This document shows, piece by piece, positions 19,202 to 27,425 of a stretch of DNA of 64,000 nt; position 1 is the first letter of the stretch, and each line of letters starts with the position of its first letter. Source of the DNA: JACDCA01 sp963810305 (GTDB lineage Bacteria > Acidobacteriota > Vicinamibacteria > Vicinamibacterales > 2-12-FULL-66-21); assembly GCA_963810305.1 (NCBI GenBank), contig CAWEMY010000019.1, forward strand, positions 1-64,000, in the 5' to 3' direction. The notes under the pieces were generated by a model. It searched no databases and was not told where the DNA came from. It saw only the letters and a program-made list of their open reading frames with translations. The position numbers and the translations under genes were made by a program.

Positions 19202-22200
19202 TCACGTGGCAGGAGATGCGCGCGGGGGCTTCGAGACGTCGGGCACCGGCCAGACGCGGATGGCGAACGCTTCTCCGCACGCGGCCAGCCAGCGGCTGTC
19301 GGGCGAGAACGCGAGCGAGTAGATGGCGCCTTCAGCGCCGAGCAGCAGGTGGGGCGGTCCGCCCGACACGCGTGAAACCCGGACCGTGCGGTCGGCGCTG
19401 CTCGTCGCTACCAACGTGCCGCCGGGATCAAGGGCAATCGCGATCACATCGTCTCCGTGCTCGAGGACCTCCGTGCTCCCACGCACGAGGTCGAACCTGA
19501 CCGCGCGGCCGGGCCCGGCTTGCGGCTGGAAGCGATCCCGCTCGATGGCCACACCCCATTTCCCGTCCGGACCCAGGGCGAACTGGTCGATGGGGAGCGG
19601 CACGACTACGCGCGCGACGCCGCTCGCCAGGTCGAGCGAGATCAGGCCGGCGTAGCGGACGGCGGCGAGCAGTCGGTCGGGGCCAGCGAACGCGACCTCG
19701 GCGATCCCGCCCTGCATACCGGGTCCGGCGCCGGGCAACGAGCCATACGTACGGGATGTCCCCGTCTCCAGATTCCAGACCCGGATCGTTTTCGCGTCCT
19801 CGTACCGGACTCCGTGTACGCCGGCTGCGAGCAGCCGCCCGTCGCGGCTGAAGGCGGGTCGACCGATGAGGCTCTGAAATGGAAAGCCCTCGAGTGTCTC
19901 GGCCGAGGCGCCGTCCGACCGGACGAGGATCAGCCGGCCGCCCAAACCGCTGACCGCAAGCCGACGGCCGGACGGGTCGACGGCCATATTCGACAGCACA
20001 GGCGTTTCGCGCGAGGTAAACAGCGTGCGCGACTCCTCGCCGGGAACCAACGGGACCGTACGGATTGTCTGATCGCCCAAGAGCGCGACGAGCCGACGTC
20101 CGTCGGGCGCAAACAGCACCGCGTGCGCTGGGGCCGCCGCACGGACCACGCGCCCACGCGGCATCGTGACGGGCCAGAATGCCGCTTCGGTCCCGTGCGC
20201 GGTTATCAGCCACTGCCCGGTCGGGTCGAAATCATAGGCGCCTGCGTCGGCTTTTTGCAGCACGAGCGGAGCGATACCTGATGCAGCCGCCAGGTCGAAA
20301 AGCCGAATGGTTGGCTGGCCTTCCTCGGCGGAAAACGCGGACAACCACCGCGCCCTGTGGTCGAAATCAAGTCCGACGACGCCTGGCACAGTGGCAAGGA
20401 CGCTGGCAGCGCCTTCCGAGGGCCGCTCGGCGGACCCCACCCGTATCGCGCCGCTCGCGTCGGCGGTCGCGACCTGGGCGGCGTCACCCGAGAGGCCGAC
20501 CGTCGTCACCTCGGTGGGTTGCTCGAAGATCCGGCGGGGCGGCGCAGTCCAGTTCGCGAACGACCGGAAGTACACCGCGCGTCCGACCGCGTATGCCAAT
20601 CCGCGGGGGGTCACTGCGCTCAGTCCCCGAGTCTCGACTGGCCCCAGCGCACGTGGGCTCCCCGGCGGGAGTGGCCAGTCATGGAGTTCCACTCGAGACC
20701 CCAGCATGGTGAGGGTGTAGAAGTGGCCGTCCGCCATGAGCGTGTACGACCGTCCGTCCTCGACGCGATCGCGGAATACCTCGCGGCCATCCGGAACAGA
20801 CCACACCCGGACGTCGCCGTGGCGATTGGCGACGAGGAACGCGCCATCGCGGGTGAAGCCGACATCGATGGTGCCCGCACCGCGGGAACTGTAGCCATCG
20901 AGCCGCAGTCGCCGTTGTCCACGGCGATCCAACAGCTGCACGAACTGGTGTCCTCCCCACGCGACCCATTCGCCCGTGGGATGGAACGCGACACCGATGG
21001 CCCAGTTCTCCGCGCCTCCTTCCCGGACGTCAGATGCGCGGGCGATGCGGGCCACCGGGTTCTCCTGCACCAGGCGCAGGGCCAGCAGCCGGGCTGTCTC
21101 GGTATCGGCCAGCTCGAGGCTCTTCATGATGTACGCGAGGGCGCCAGTCGGGTAACGGAGCAGCTCCCGCTCGCCGATGACCTGCAGCTTCCCTGCCTCG
21201 GCGCGCAGACTCTCGGCGGCGGCGTGCTGGCGCGCGATCTCGCTCCGCCGCCAGAGGACGGCCATCGTCACCGCAACGATCGCCACGGCGGCCAGCAGTG
21301 TGGACACTGCGAGCTGACGGATTCTGCGTCGTCGGCCGGTCCGCCGTTTCGCGGCCTCACCAAACGCCTCCTCCATAGCCGTCAGGCCACCGGGATAGCG
21401 TTCCCGCCACAACGCGAAATCACGAAAGGCGACGCCCGACCACAGCAGCTCTTCCGGCCTGCCCCGGTCGTGCCAGAGCTGCGCGGCCTGCCGCAGCTGA
21501 TCGCGCAACTGCGCGCCATCGGCGTCCTGCGTCTGCCAGCGGACGAGACGCGGCCACGCCGTCAGCAGCGACTCGTGGATGATCTCGATCTGCTGGAGCC
21601 GCTCGCCGGCGTCGCCCGTGCGCTCGTACGTGGTGAGCAGGCGGGCATCGACGAGCGTGTTGAGCACCGCTTCGGCCGCTCGGGTCCCCTGCTCGCCTGC
21701 CTCGCGCGCGAACACCGACAGCAGGTCGTCGCGCCCGCGCACGGCGCGTGTGCCCTGCGAGGTCACGAGGTTGCGGAACAGCTCGCGCACGAGCGGGATT
21801 CGCTCCGCGCCGATGCGCTCGAGCGTCGACTCCGCGTGCTGCGCCAGCGCACCGGCGACGCCGCCGATCTCGTGATACGCGGCGCGTGTGAGCACGCCCT
21901 TTTCGCGGTCGCGAGCGTCCCACACCTTCGAGGCCGCAAAGGCGAGCAGCGGCAGCGCGCCGCGCTCGCTGACGACCTCGTCCACCATCTCCTGGACGAG
22001 CGCGTCGTCTTCGAACTGGTAGCCGCACGAGAGGGCCGGCTGCACCAGGGCGCGCCGCAGCGCGCCCGGGCCGAGCGGTCCGAGCAGCGTGAGGTCGCTC
22101 AACATCGGTGCGAGCGCCTCTTGCGCGTGGCAGTGGATCAGGAAGTCGTCCCTGAGCGACAGGACGACGTGGGTATCGGCTTCGAGCACGAGCCGGGCGA

Positions 22201-23587
22201 GGAGCTGCGCGAAAGCCGCCTGGACCGGAGGCGCGTTCTGGGTGAACAGCTCCTCGAACTGATCGATGAGGACGAGCGCGTGCTCGTGCCGGGCGCGCCA
22301 TCGGGTGACGGCCGCCACGGTCGCGTCGGTGTCGTCGACTCGGACGAGCGCCTGGAGCGCCGCGGTGTCGTCGGCGCACACTGGCACGAGCGCCTGAGCC
22401 AGCGCCTGGAACGGCTGCGTGCCCGGCGTTGCGAGCACCGCCTTCCAGGACGGAGGCAAGGTCGGCAGCAGGCCAGCGCGGAGAAACGAGCTCTTGCCCG
22501 CGCCCGACGGTCCGATCACCCCCAGCAGCCGCGGCCGCTTCAGCTTCTTCCAGACGGCTTCGACCTCGACCTCGCGACCGAAGAAGTACTCCGCGTCCTG
22601 CTCGGTGAACGCCGCGAGGCCAGGATACGGCTGCCGCTCCTCCACTCCGGGCAGCCGAAGCGTCACCTCTTCGAGGGCGCGCGCCAGCGCGTGGGCGGAC
22701 GGGTACCGGCCGTCGCGGCTCGATGCGAGCGCCCGTTGGAGGACGGCCGACCAGGGACCCTCGGGTACTTGCGGCGGCGCCTGCCGCACGCTGCGCCACA
22801 GCGCCTGGCGGATCGCCAGCCCGTCGCGCCCTCCCACCGCCATCATCTCGGCCAGCACCACGCCAGCCGAGAAGACGTCCGCGCGCGCGTCGACCTCTTC
22901 GCCGCGCGCCTGTTCGGGGGCCATGTACGCCGGCGTACCGGCAATCGTCATGGCGTGTGCGTCGCGTGCGGCGCGCGCCACGCCGAAGTCCATGACGACC
23001 ACGCGACCGGCACGCGTGATCATCACGTTCTCGGGCTTGAAGTCCCGGTGCACGAGCCCGGCCGCGTGGATCGCCTCGAGCCCGGCGAGGAACTGCGCGG
23101 CGATGTCGCGCGCCTCGGCGAGCGGCAGGGGGCCGCGCGCCTGCAAGGTTTCGCCGAGCGTCGCGCCGTCGATGTACTCCATCGACAGCAGCTCCTCTCC
23201 GCCCTCGTCTACCAGATCGAAGATGCGGCACACGTTCGGCGAGAGCACCTCTCGGGCGGCACGGACCTCGCGTCGCAGCAGGTCGCGGGCACGCTCGTCC
23301 CACGCCTGGCCGGGACGCACCGCCTTCAGCGCCACGTCCACCCGCAGCTTCAGATCGAAGGCGCGGTGCACCTCGCCCATGCCGCCGCGGCCGAGCAACT
23401 CGCGAATCTGGTACCGGTTACCGAGAAGGCGTCCGGGAGCGGCGCCGTACCGCGTCGTCGCGTCGGCCGCGTCGTGCCAGCGGGGGGATTCGAGGAGCGC
23501 CAGGCTCAGCAGGCACTGGGGGCAGAGGCCTTCGACCGCGTCCGAGACGCTGCCTGACCCGCACTGCGGACACCGCGCCGGCATCAT
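19202..23587 (-). CDS. Ser/Thr kinase - nSTAND NTPase - WD40 propeller fusion
   Basis: This intact 1461-residue protein has five parts. A zinc ribbon lies at the N-terminus (C6-C9 and C22-C25). A Hanks-type kinase follows (GRGGMGEVHRAFD at 66, VALKAV, HRDFKPEN, DFGVAR, GTPAYMAPEQA). Next is an nSTAND-type NTPase (YPGLAAFTEQDAEYFFGRE, P-loop GPSGAGKS, Walker B LVLIDQFEELF), then one membrane helix near residue 765 (LAAVAIVAVTMAVLW). The C-terminus is a WD40/beta-propeller (VGFTRDGAFLVANRHGDVRV, SLAFSPDSRWLAACGEAFAI). It is transcribed 45 bases after the ECF sigma gene. The architecture suggests ligand sensing by the propeller and ATP-driven switching; this is inference. Confidence 0.92.
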   Translation of the reverse strand: MMPARCPQCGSGSVSDAVEGLCPQCLLSLALLESPRWHDAADATTRYGAAPGRLLGNRYQIRELLGRGGMGEVHRAFDLKLRVDVALKAVRPGQAWDERARDLLRREVRAAREVLSPNVCRIFDLVDEGGEELLSMEYIDGATLGETLQARGPLPLAEARDIAAQFLAGLEAIHAAGLVHRDFKPENVMITRAGRVVVMDFGVARAARDAHAMTIAGTPAYMAPEQARGEEVDARADVFSAGVVLAEMMAVGGRDGLAIRQALWRSVRQAPPQVPEGPWSAVLQRALASSRDGRYPSAHALARALEEVTLRLPGVEERQPYPGLAAFTEQDAEYFFGREVEVEAVWKKLKRPRLLGVIGPSGAGKSSFLRAGLLPTLPPSWKAVLATPGTQPFQALAQALVPVCADDTAALQALVRVDDTDATVAAVTRWRARHEHALVLIDQFEELFTQNAPPVQAAFAQLLARLVLEADTHVVLSLRDDFLIHCHAQEALAPMLSDLTLLGPLGPGALRRALVQPALSCGYQFEDDALVQEMVDEVVSERGALPLLAFAASKVWDARDREKGVLTRAAYHEIGGVAGALAQHAESTLERIGAERIPLVRELFRNLVTSQGTRAVRGRDDLLSVFAREAGEQGTRAAEAVLNTLVDARLLTTYERTGDAGERLQQIEIIHESLLTAWPRLVRWQTQDADGAQLRDQLRQAAQLWHDRGRPEELLWSGVAFRDFALWRERYPGGLTAMEEAFGEAAKRRTGRRRRIRQLAVSTLLAAVAIVAVTMAVLWRRSEIARQHAAAESLRAEAGKLQVIGERELLRYPTGALAYIMKSLELADTETARLLALRLVQENPVARIARASDVREGGAENWAIGVAFHPTGEWVAWGGHQFVQLLDRRGQRRLRLDGYSSRGAGTIDVGFTRDGAFLVANRHGDVRVWSVPDGREVFRDRVEDGRSYTLMADGHFYTLTMLGSRVELHDWPLPPGSPRALGPVETRGLSAVTPRGLAYAVGRAVYFRSFANWTAPPRRIFEQPTEVTTVGLSGDAAQVATADASGAIRVGSAERPSEGAASVLATVPGVVGLDFDHRARWLSAFSAEEGQPTIRLFDLAAASGIAPLVLQKADAGAYDFDPTGQWLITAHGTEAAFWPVTMPRGRVVRAAAPAHAVLFAPDGRRLVALLGDQTIRTVPLVPGEESRTLFTSRETPVLSNMAVDPSGRRLAVSGLGGRLILVRSDGASAETLEGFPFQSLIGRPAFSRDGRLLAAGVHGVRYEDAKTIRVWNLETGTSRTYGSLPGAGPGMQGGIAEVAFAGPDRLLAAVRYAGLISLDLASGVARVVVPLPIDQFALGPDGKWGVAIERDRFQPQAGPGRAVRFDLVRGSTEVLEHGDDVIAIALDPGGTLVATSSADRTVRVSRVSGGPPHLLLGAEGAIYSLAFSPDSRWLAACGEAFAIRVWPVPDVSKPPRASPAT

Positions 23588-23632
23588 CGTGTCGCCACAA
23601 TCAGGTGGAAGAGACGGATTGCCCGTGGGAGG

Positions 23633-24355
23633 TTACTCGCGGCGTCCGCCCCATGGCGCCAGGACTCCCAGCAGGTGCCGCACCTCGTCGTCCACATCGT
23701 CGGGGTCGGCAACCGTCTCGGCGATCTCCTCCCGAAGCGCGGCCCCGAACCGCTCACGCAGCCGATGGACGGCCGTCTTCACGGCCGACTCCGTCAGCCC
23801 GAGGTCCGCGGCCGCTTCGCGGTACGACGTCGTCGGCTCGTCACCCGTCAGGTACGGCTTCAGCCGCTCGAACTCGCGGCCGCGGCCAGCGGCGGCGTGC
23901 TCCGTGCGCAGCCGTGCGAGCACGCGTTCGAGCAGCGTGAGCGCCCAGCGGCGTTCGAAGACGTCTTCGGGCGTGAGCCGATCGACAGGCTCGTCGCGAT
24001 AACGGCCCTCGGCATCGGCGTCGAGCGACAGCACGGTCGCCCGGCCGCCTCGTTTCCATGTGCGGGACTTCTCCCGTTCCTTCGACAGGAAGTTCCGGAT
24101 CGATGTCATCAGGAACACGCGGAAACGGCCACGCGCAGGATCGCAGTCCTCGAGGTAGTCCTTCTCGAGCAGCTGCGCAAAGTAGGCCTGCGTGGCGTCG
24201 CGGGCGTCCTCGGCGTCGAGTCCCTGTCCGCGGACGAAGGTGTAGATCGGGTACCAGTAAGCCTGGCACAGCGTCTCGAGGGCGAGCCGCGACGCGTCGG
24301 TCGGCGCCTCGCGTGCCGCCAGCACCTGCGTCCAGTTGGTCGTCGCCCACCGCAT
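23633..24355 (-). CDS. ECF-type RNA polymerase sigma factor
   Basis: The start at MRWATTNWTQVLAAR (24355) is chosen because the preceding in-frame residues are low-complexity Gly/Arg with no coding signature. The 240-residue protein has region 2 (LCQAYWYPIYTFVRGQGLDA, DARDATQAYFAQLLEKDYL) and region 4 (YREAAADLGLTESAVKTAVH, RLRERFGAALREE). The WxxW-like start and this region 2 belong to a known ECF class paired with Hanks kinases. It heads an ECF-kinase-TonB receptor operon. Confidence 0.9.
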   Translation of the reverse strand: MRWATTNWTQVLAAREAPTDASRLALETLCQAYWYPIYTFVRGQGLDAEDARDATQAYFAQLLEKDYLEDCDPARGRFRVFLMTSIRNFLSKEREKSRTWKRGGRATVLSLDADAEGRYRDEPVDRLTPEDVFERRWALTLLERVLARLRTEHAAAGRGREFERLKPYLTGDEPTTSYREAAADLGLTESAVKTAVHRLRERFGAALREEIAETVADPDDVDDEVRHLLGVLAPWGGRRE

Positions 24356-24533
24356 ACGGGTTGAACCGGAGGGTGGATCGTAGCACGGGCCGGTTACCGC
24401 CAACCTGCCCCCGCCGCCCCTCCGGTATCCAACCTGAGCACCCCCGCCACCCAACTCCGCCTTTCACGAGGCTCCACCGAGCGCGAGTGACGCCTTGCCG
24501 TCCGTGACGGGGCACATGAAGGGCACCGCCATT

Positions 24534-24735
24534 GACTCCTCGCGCCAGCGGGGTTCGGATTGGCCCTCCGGGTTATCTCGAAATCGCGAGGAGTCCGCTA
24601 CCCTTATCTCGCGGCCAGATCGTCAACAACCCGAAGCAATTCGCTCCCGCGGCACTCCCACTGACTCCTGGCGCCAGAGGGAGCCGAATCTGGCCTCCCG
24701 GGTTAGCGCGACATCGCGGGGCGTTCGCTACCCTG
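24534..24735. repeat. Pair of 73-bp direct repeats in a 600-bp gene-free gap
   Basis: 24534-24606 and 24663-24735 match over their length with offset 129: both begin GACTCCT(C/G)GCGCCAG, contain GGCCTCC(C)GGGTTA and end GCTACCCT. The rest of the gap (24356-24963) holds no gene that I can support. The copies may be binding sites or remnants of a small repeat family. Confidence 0.6.
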
Positions 24736-24963
24736 ACGCTTGAGACGCTTTGACGAGGCTGAAGCGTGTAACCGGGCAAAAGGGACACAGGCTCCAGAAG
24801 CCTCGCGGCGGCCTCCTCAACCTGTGGGGAAGGGCCCGCAGGCGGCGACTCCCAAAACAAGCAACAGCGCTGCGCGCGATCCACTGAGATTGCGACTCGA
24901 CCGCCTGGTGAGGCTGCGCGCCCTTCAGCAGCTGCGCTGTGCCGCTGACGGCAGGAGATGACG

Positions 24964-25323
24964 ATGACTGAGACGACGACTGAGATGACGCTCGAAGCGT
25001 TCACGACCGAACGTGGACACGACATGACTGAGACGACGATGACGGCGTCTGTCACACACAACGCAGATTCCTCTGAGAACCTCGCTGCTCCTGCCCTGAC
25101 GTATGTGTTCCGAGTCTTGGCCGTGCTGGTCGGCGGACTAACGATATGCAGCAAGCTGTGGCCCGGCGATGCGGGAATCGGCTACGACTGGAAACCGGTG
25201 GCCTATGTGGCGGCGTTGACCTGGCTGACCGCGGGGCTGGTATTCGGGTTCCTGTTCTGGGCCATCGGAGATGTCCTGCGCTATTTGCGGGACATTCACC
25301 GCCGCCTGGAACGCGGGAAGTGA
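24964..25323 (+). CDS. Small two-helix membrane protein
   Basis: The ATG at 24964 is preferred over the ATG at 24958 because AGGAG at 24953-24957 is then 6 bases away. The first ~30 residues are polar and Thr/Glu-rich and repeat MTETT, then two hydrophobic helices follow (YVFRVLAVLVGGLTICSKLW and VAALTWLTAGLVFGFLFWAI) and a basic tail (RYLRDIHRRLERGK). No family is recognised. It stands alone between the repeat gap and the histidine kinase gene. Confidence 0.6.
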   Translation: MTETTTEMTLEAFTTERGHDMTETTMTASVTHNADSSENLAAPALTYVFRVLAVLVGGLTICSKLWPGDAGIGYDWKPVAYVAALTWLTAGLVFGFLFWAIGDVLRYLRDIHRRLERGK

Positions 25324-25575
25324 CGGACGATTCAGATAAACCCAAGCCAGACGGCCGATAGAAGCGCAGAAAGGCGATCGGGGCGGCTTAGGTCTGGCTG
25401 ACGAGGCGCTCCAAAGGTCGTCCCTGCCGGCCCCGGGCCCCGCTCCGTTCGCGAGTTCTCTCGCTGAGCTCGTTCTCGCGGCGCGTATTGCTCACCTTGC
25501 GAAAGACGGCCACAGCTGAGAGAATCCTCCCTCCGCTTCAGCTAAAGAATCACCCTATTAACTCGGAGTCGTGCC

Positions 25576-26640
25576 ATGCCTGCCGTCGGGCTATCACGCC
25601 CCTCGATTCGGCCCAGCGTCTCACGGCGGGACCTAATTCCCGAGCTCGGTATCGCCGTTGCCGCCGTAACCCTGACCGGAGTCGTTCACTCGGTCATCAC
25701 GCTCCGGCTCGGTCAAAATCCGCTGTTTCTCTTCCTGCTCACGGCCGCGGTGTTGACGTTCTGGCGCGGACTTGGCCCCGGCATTCTGGCGAGCACACTC
25801 GGTTCCTGGATTGGTTCGGCGCTCTACGCCTTTCCGTTCAGTGACGCCGCGCCGAGCCAGGGAACCCTCCTGGTCGAGATGCTGCTGATGTTTGCCGGCT
25901 CGATGTTCACCTGCTGGCTGATCTACCGGCTCCGCGTCGATCAGGAAGACGCCCAGGCCGTTCAGGGTCGCCGGGACAACGCCCTTGCATTCGTCTCGCA
26001 TGAATTGCGGCAACCCCTCTCCACTATCAAGCTCGCCGCCACTATCCTCGAGCGGGACCGCTCCGAGGCGATGGTGGAGCGCGCCACGACGCTGATCATG
26101 CGCTCCTCGGCTCGACTGGGCGCGGTCATCGACGATCTGGCCGATGTGACGCAGCTGCAAGTGGATGGGCTCAGGGTCGATCGCACCGTCATGCCTCTGC
26201 AGGACAGCATCCTGGCGGCGGTCGAGGCGGCCCGTCCTGCGATCGAGCAGAAGCAGCAGTATCTGGAGATCGACGTGCCGCGCGATCCGCCGATGCGGGT
26301 CAGCGGCGATGCGATGCGTCTGGAACAGGTGTTTGCCAACCTGTTGTCGAATGCGTGCAAGTACTCGCCTGAAGGCGCAGAAATCCGGGTTTCCGCACGC
26401 GAGGAGTCCGGACAGGCGGTCGTTGCCGTTCGTGACACCGGGCTCGGCATCCGACGCGACATGCTCGAGGCGATCTTCGATCCGTTTGTCCGCGATTCGA
26501 CCGGCGGCGCCGAGGGACTTGGCGTCGGGCTGACGCTGGTCCGCAGCCTGGTCACGCAGCATGGCGGCCGGATTGTGGCTCGGACCGACGGCCCCGGCCG
26601 TGGCAGTACCTTCGTGGTGGAGCTGCCGCTGCTGTCTTGA
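25576..26640 (+). CDS. Membrane sensor histidine kinase
   Basis: The 354-residue protein has three to four N-terminal membrane helices (about 25-118) like the DUF4118/KdpD-type sensor module, then HisKA and HATPase_c domains. The phospho-acceptor is H142 in the H-box SHELRQPLST; the N-box is NLLSNACKYSPEG, G1 is DTGLGI, the F-box DPFVR and G2 GLGVGL. All catalytic motifs are present. No response regulator gene lies nearby, so its partner is elsewhere. The stop is followed at once by the GC-rich hairpin repeat at 26642. Confidence 0.92.
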   Translation: MPAVGLSRPSIRPSVSRRDLIPELGIAVAAVTLTGVVHSVITLRLGQNPLFLFLLTAAVLTFWRGLGPGILASTLGSWIGSALYAFPFSDAAPSQGTLLVEMLLMFAGSMFTCWLIYRLRVDQEDAQAVQGRRDNALAFVSHELRQPLSTIKLAATILERDRSEAMVERATTLIMRSSARLGAVIDDLADVTQLQVDGLRVDRTVMPLQDSILAAVEAARPAIEQKQQYLEIDVPRDPPMRVSGDAMRLEQVFANLLSNACKYSPEGAEIRVSAREESGQAVVAVRDTGLGIRRDMLEAIFDPFVRDSTGGAEGLGVGLTLVRSLVTQHGGRIVARTDGPGRGSTFVVELPLLS

Positions 26641-26641
26641 C

Positions 26642-26790
26642 CTGGGGGCGTCGCCCCCAGACCCCCTACTTCCGCCTTCGCGCGAAGCGCTATGGCGAGA
26701 CCTCGCCGAAGCCTTGGCGGAGGCGGGCGCTCGCGCGCCGCTTCGTCGGCGCGCTCCGTTCGCGAGGCTCACTCGCGAGGCTCCCTCGCG
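26642..26790. repeat. GC-rich hairpin mosaic element, copy 2
   Basis: The hairpin CTGGGGGC-GTC-GCCCCCAG begins 2 bases after the histidine kinase stop, followed by ACCCCCTAC and the same CTCGCGCGCCGCTTCGTCGG block as copy 1. The leading hairpin may terminate or stabilise the kinase transcript. A short piece of the family (GCTCCGTTCGCGAG) also occurs near 25443. Confidence 0.75.
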
Positions 26791-26830
26791 TGTCCAATAT
26801 GCTGGAAAGATTCCAGCGGCGGGAATCGTG

Positions 26831-27379
26831 TCAGGCCCCACGTCGCGCGCTGGACGATCGACCCAAGGTAAGGGCCAGCAGGCCCGGCGCCCAGGCCACC
26901 ACCCAGGCGGCGAACTGCACGGCGTAATTCCTGCCGGTTGCCGGCGGACGTCCCCATAGCGTGTTCATGACCAGGAAGAACGCGACGCCGCTCAGTACCG
27001 CGGCGAGCACGGCGCGGATCGCAATCTCCCGCCATTGCCGGCGTTCCGGCGCACGGAGCCAACGGCCATCGAGCACGGCGACGATCAGCCACAGCGCAAC
27101 CCAGGACGCAGGAATCGCCGCTCCATACGTGCGCCGATCCACGAGCGCGACCAGCAAATAGTAAGTGAGCGCGCCGCCGACGCCAGCCAGCGCGCCGATC
27201 GGCAGCCCCTTCACCACGCGGCCCGCATCCAGCCCCAGTACGGCGCCGACGGCGGTCAGGAGCACCGCGCCGTGGATGATGCCGGTTGTCATGCTGTGAC
27301 GGACGCCCAGCGTGTACCAGGTGTAATCGGCGAGCGTCGCCACGAGCGCCACGCCGAGAATGCCGACGACGATCCTCAT
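26831..27379 (-). CDS. Polytopic membrane protein of unknown function
   Basis: The start at 27379 has GGGAGG upstream; an in-frame extension to 27433 lacks a ribosome site. The 182-residue protein has about six hydrophobic segments (MRIVVGILGVALVATLADY, TGIIHGAVLLTAVGAVLGL, ALTYYLLVALVD, ASWVALWLIVAVLD, LAAVLSGVAFFLVMNTLWG, FAAWVVAWAPGLLALTLG). It starts 47 bases beyond the stop of the kinase/propeller gene on the same strand and may be its last operon member. Confidence 0.8.
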   Translation of the reverse strand: MRIVVGILGVALVATLADYTWYTLGVRHSMTTGIIHGAVLLTAVGAVLGLDAGRVVKGLPIGALAGVGGALTYYLLVALVDRRTYGAAIPASWVALWLIVAVLDGRWLRAPERRQWREIAIRAVLAAVLSGVAFFLVMNTLWGRPPATGRNYAVQFAAWVVAWAPGLLALTLGRSSSARRGA

Positions 27380-27425
27380 CGATCCTCCCGCAATCCAGCC
27401 AGCCGCCAGTGGCGAAGGGTGCTCC

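Noticed and set aside
16499..23557. Very long open frames on the plus strand opposite the TonB receptor and kinase genes (about 950 and 1060 codons)
   Set aside because: They are antisense shadows of GC-rich genes: Arg/Ala/Gly-rich, no domains, no ribosome sites, and mirrored by intact families on the minus strand.
24740..24960. Riboswitch upstream of the small membrane protein
   Set aside because: A GGGCAAA string and GC-rich pairing are present, but the conserved core of cyclic-di-GMP or cobalamin riboswitches cannot be matched.
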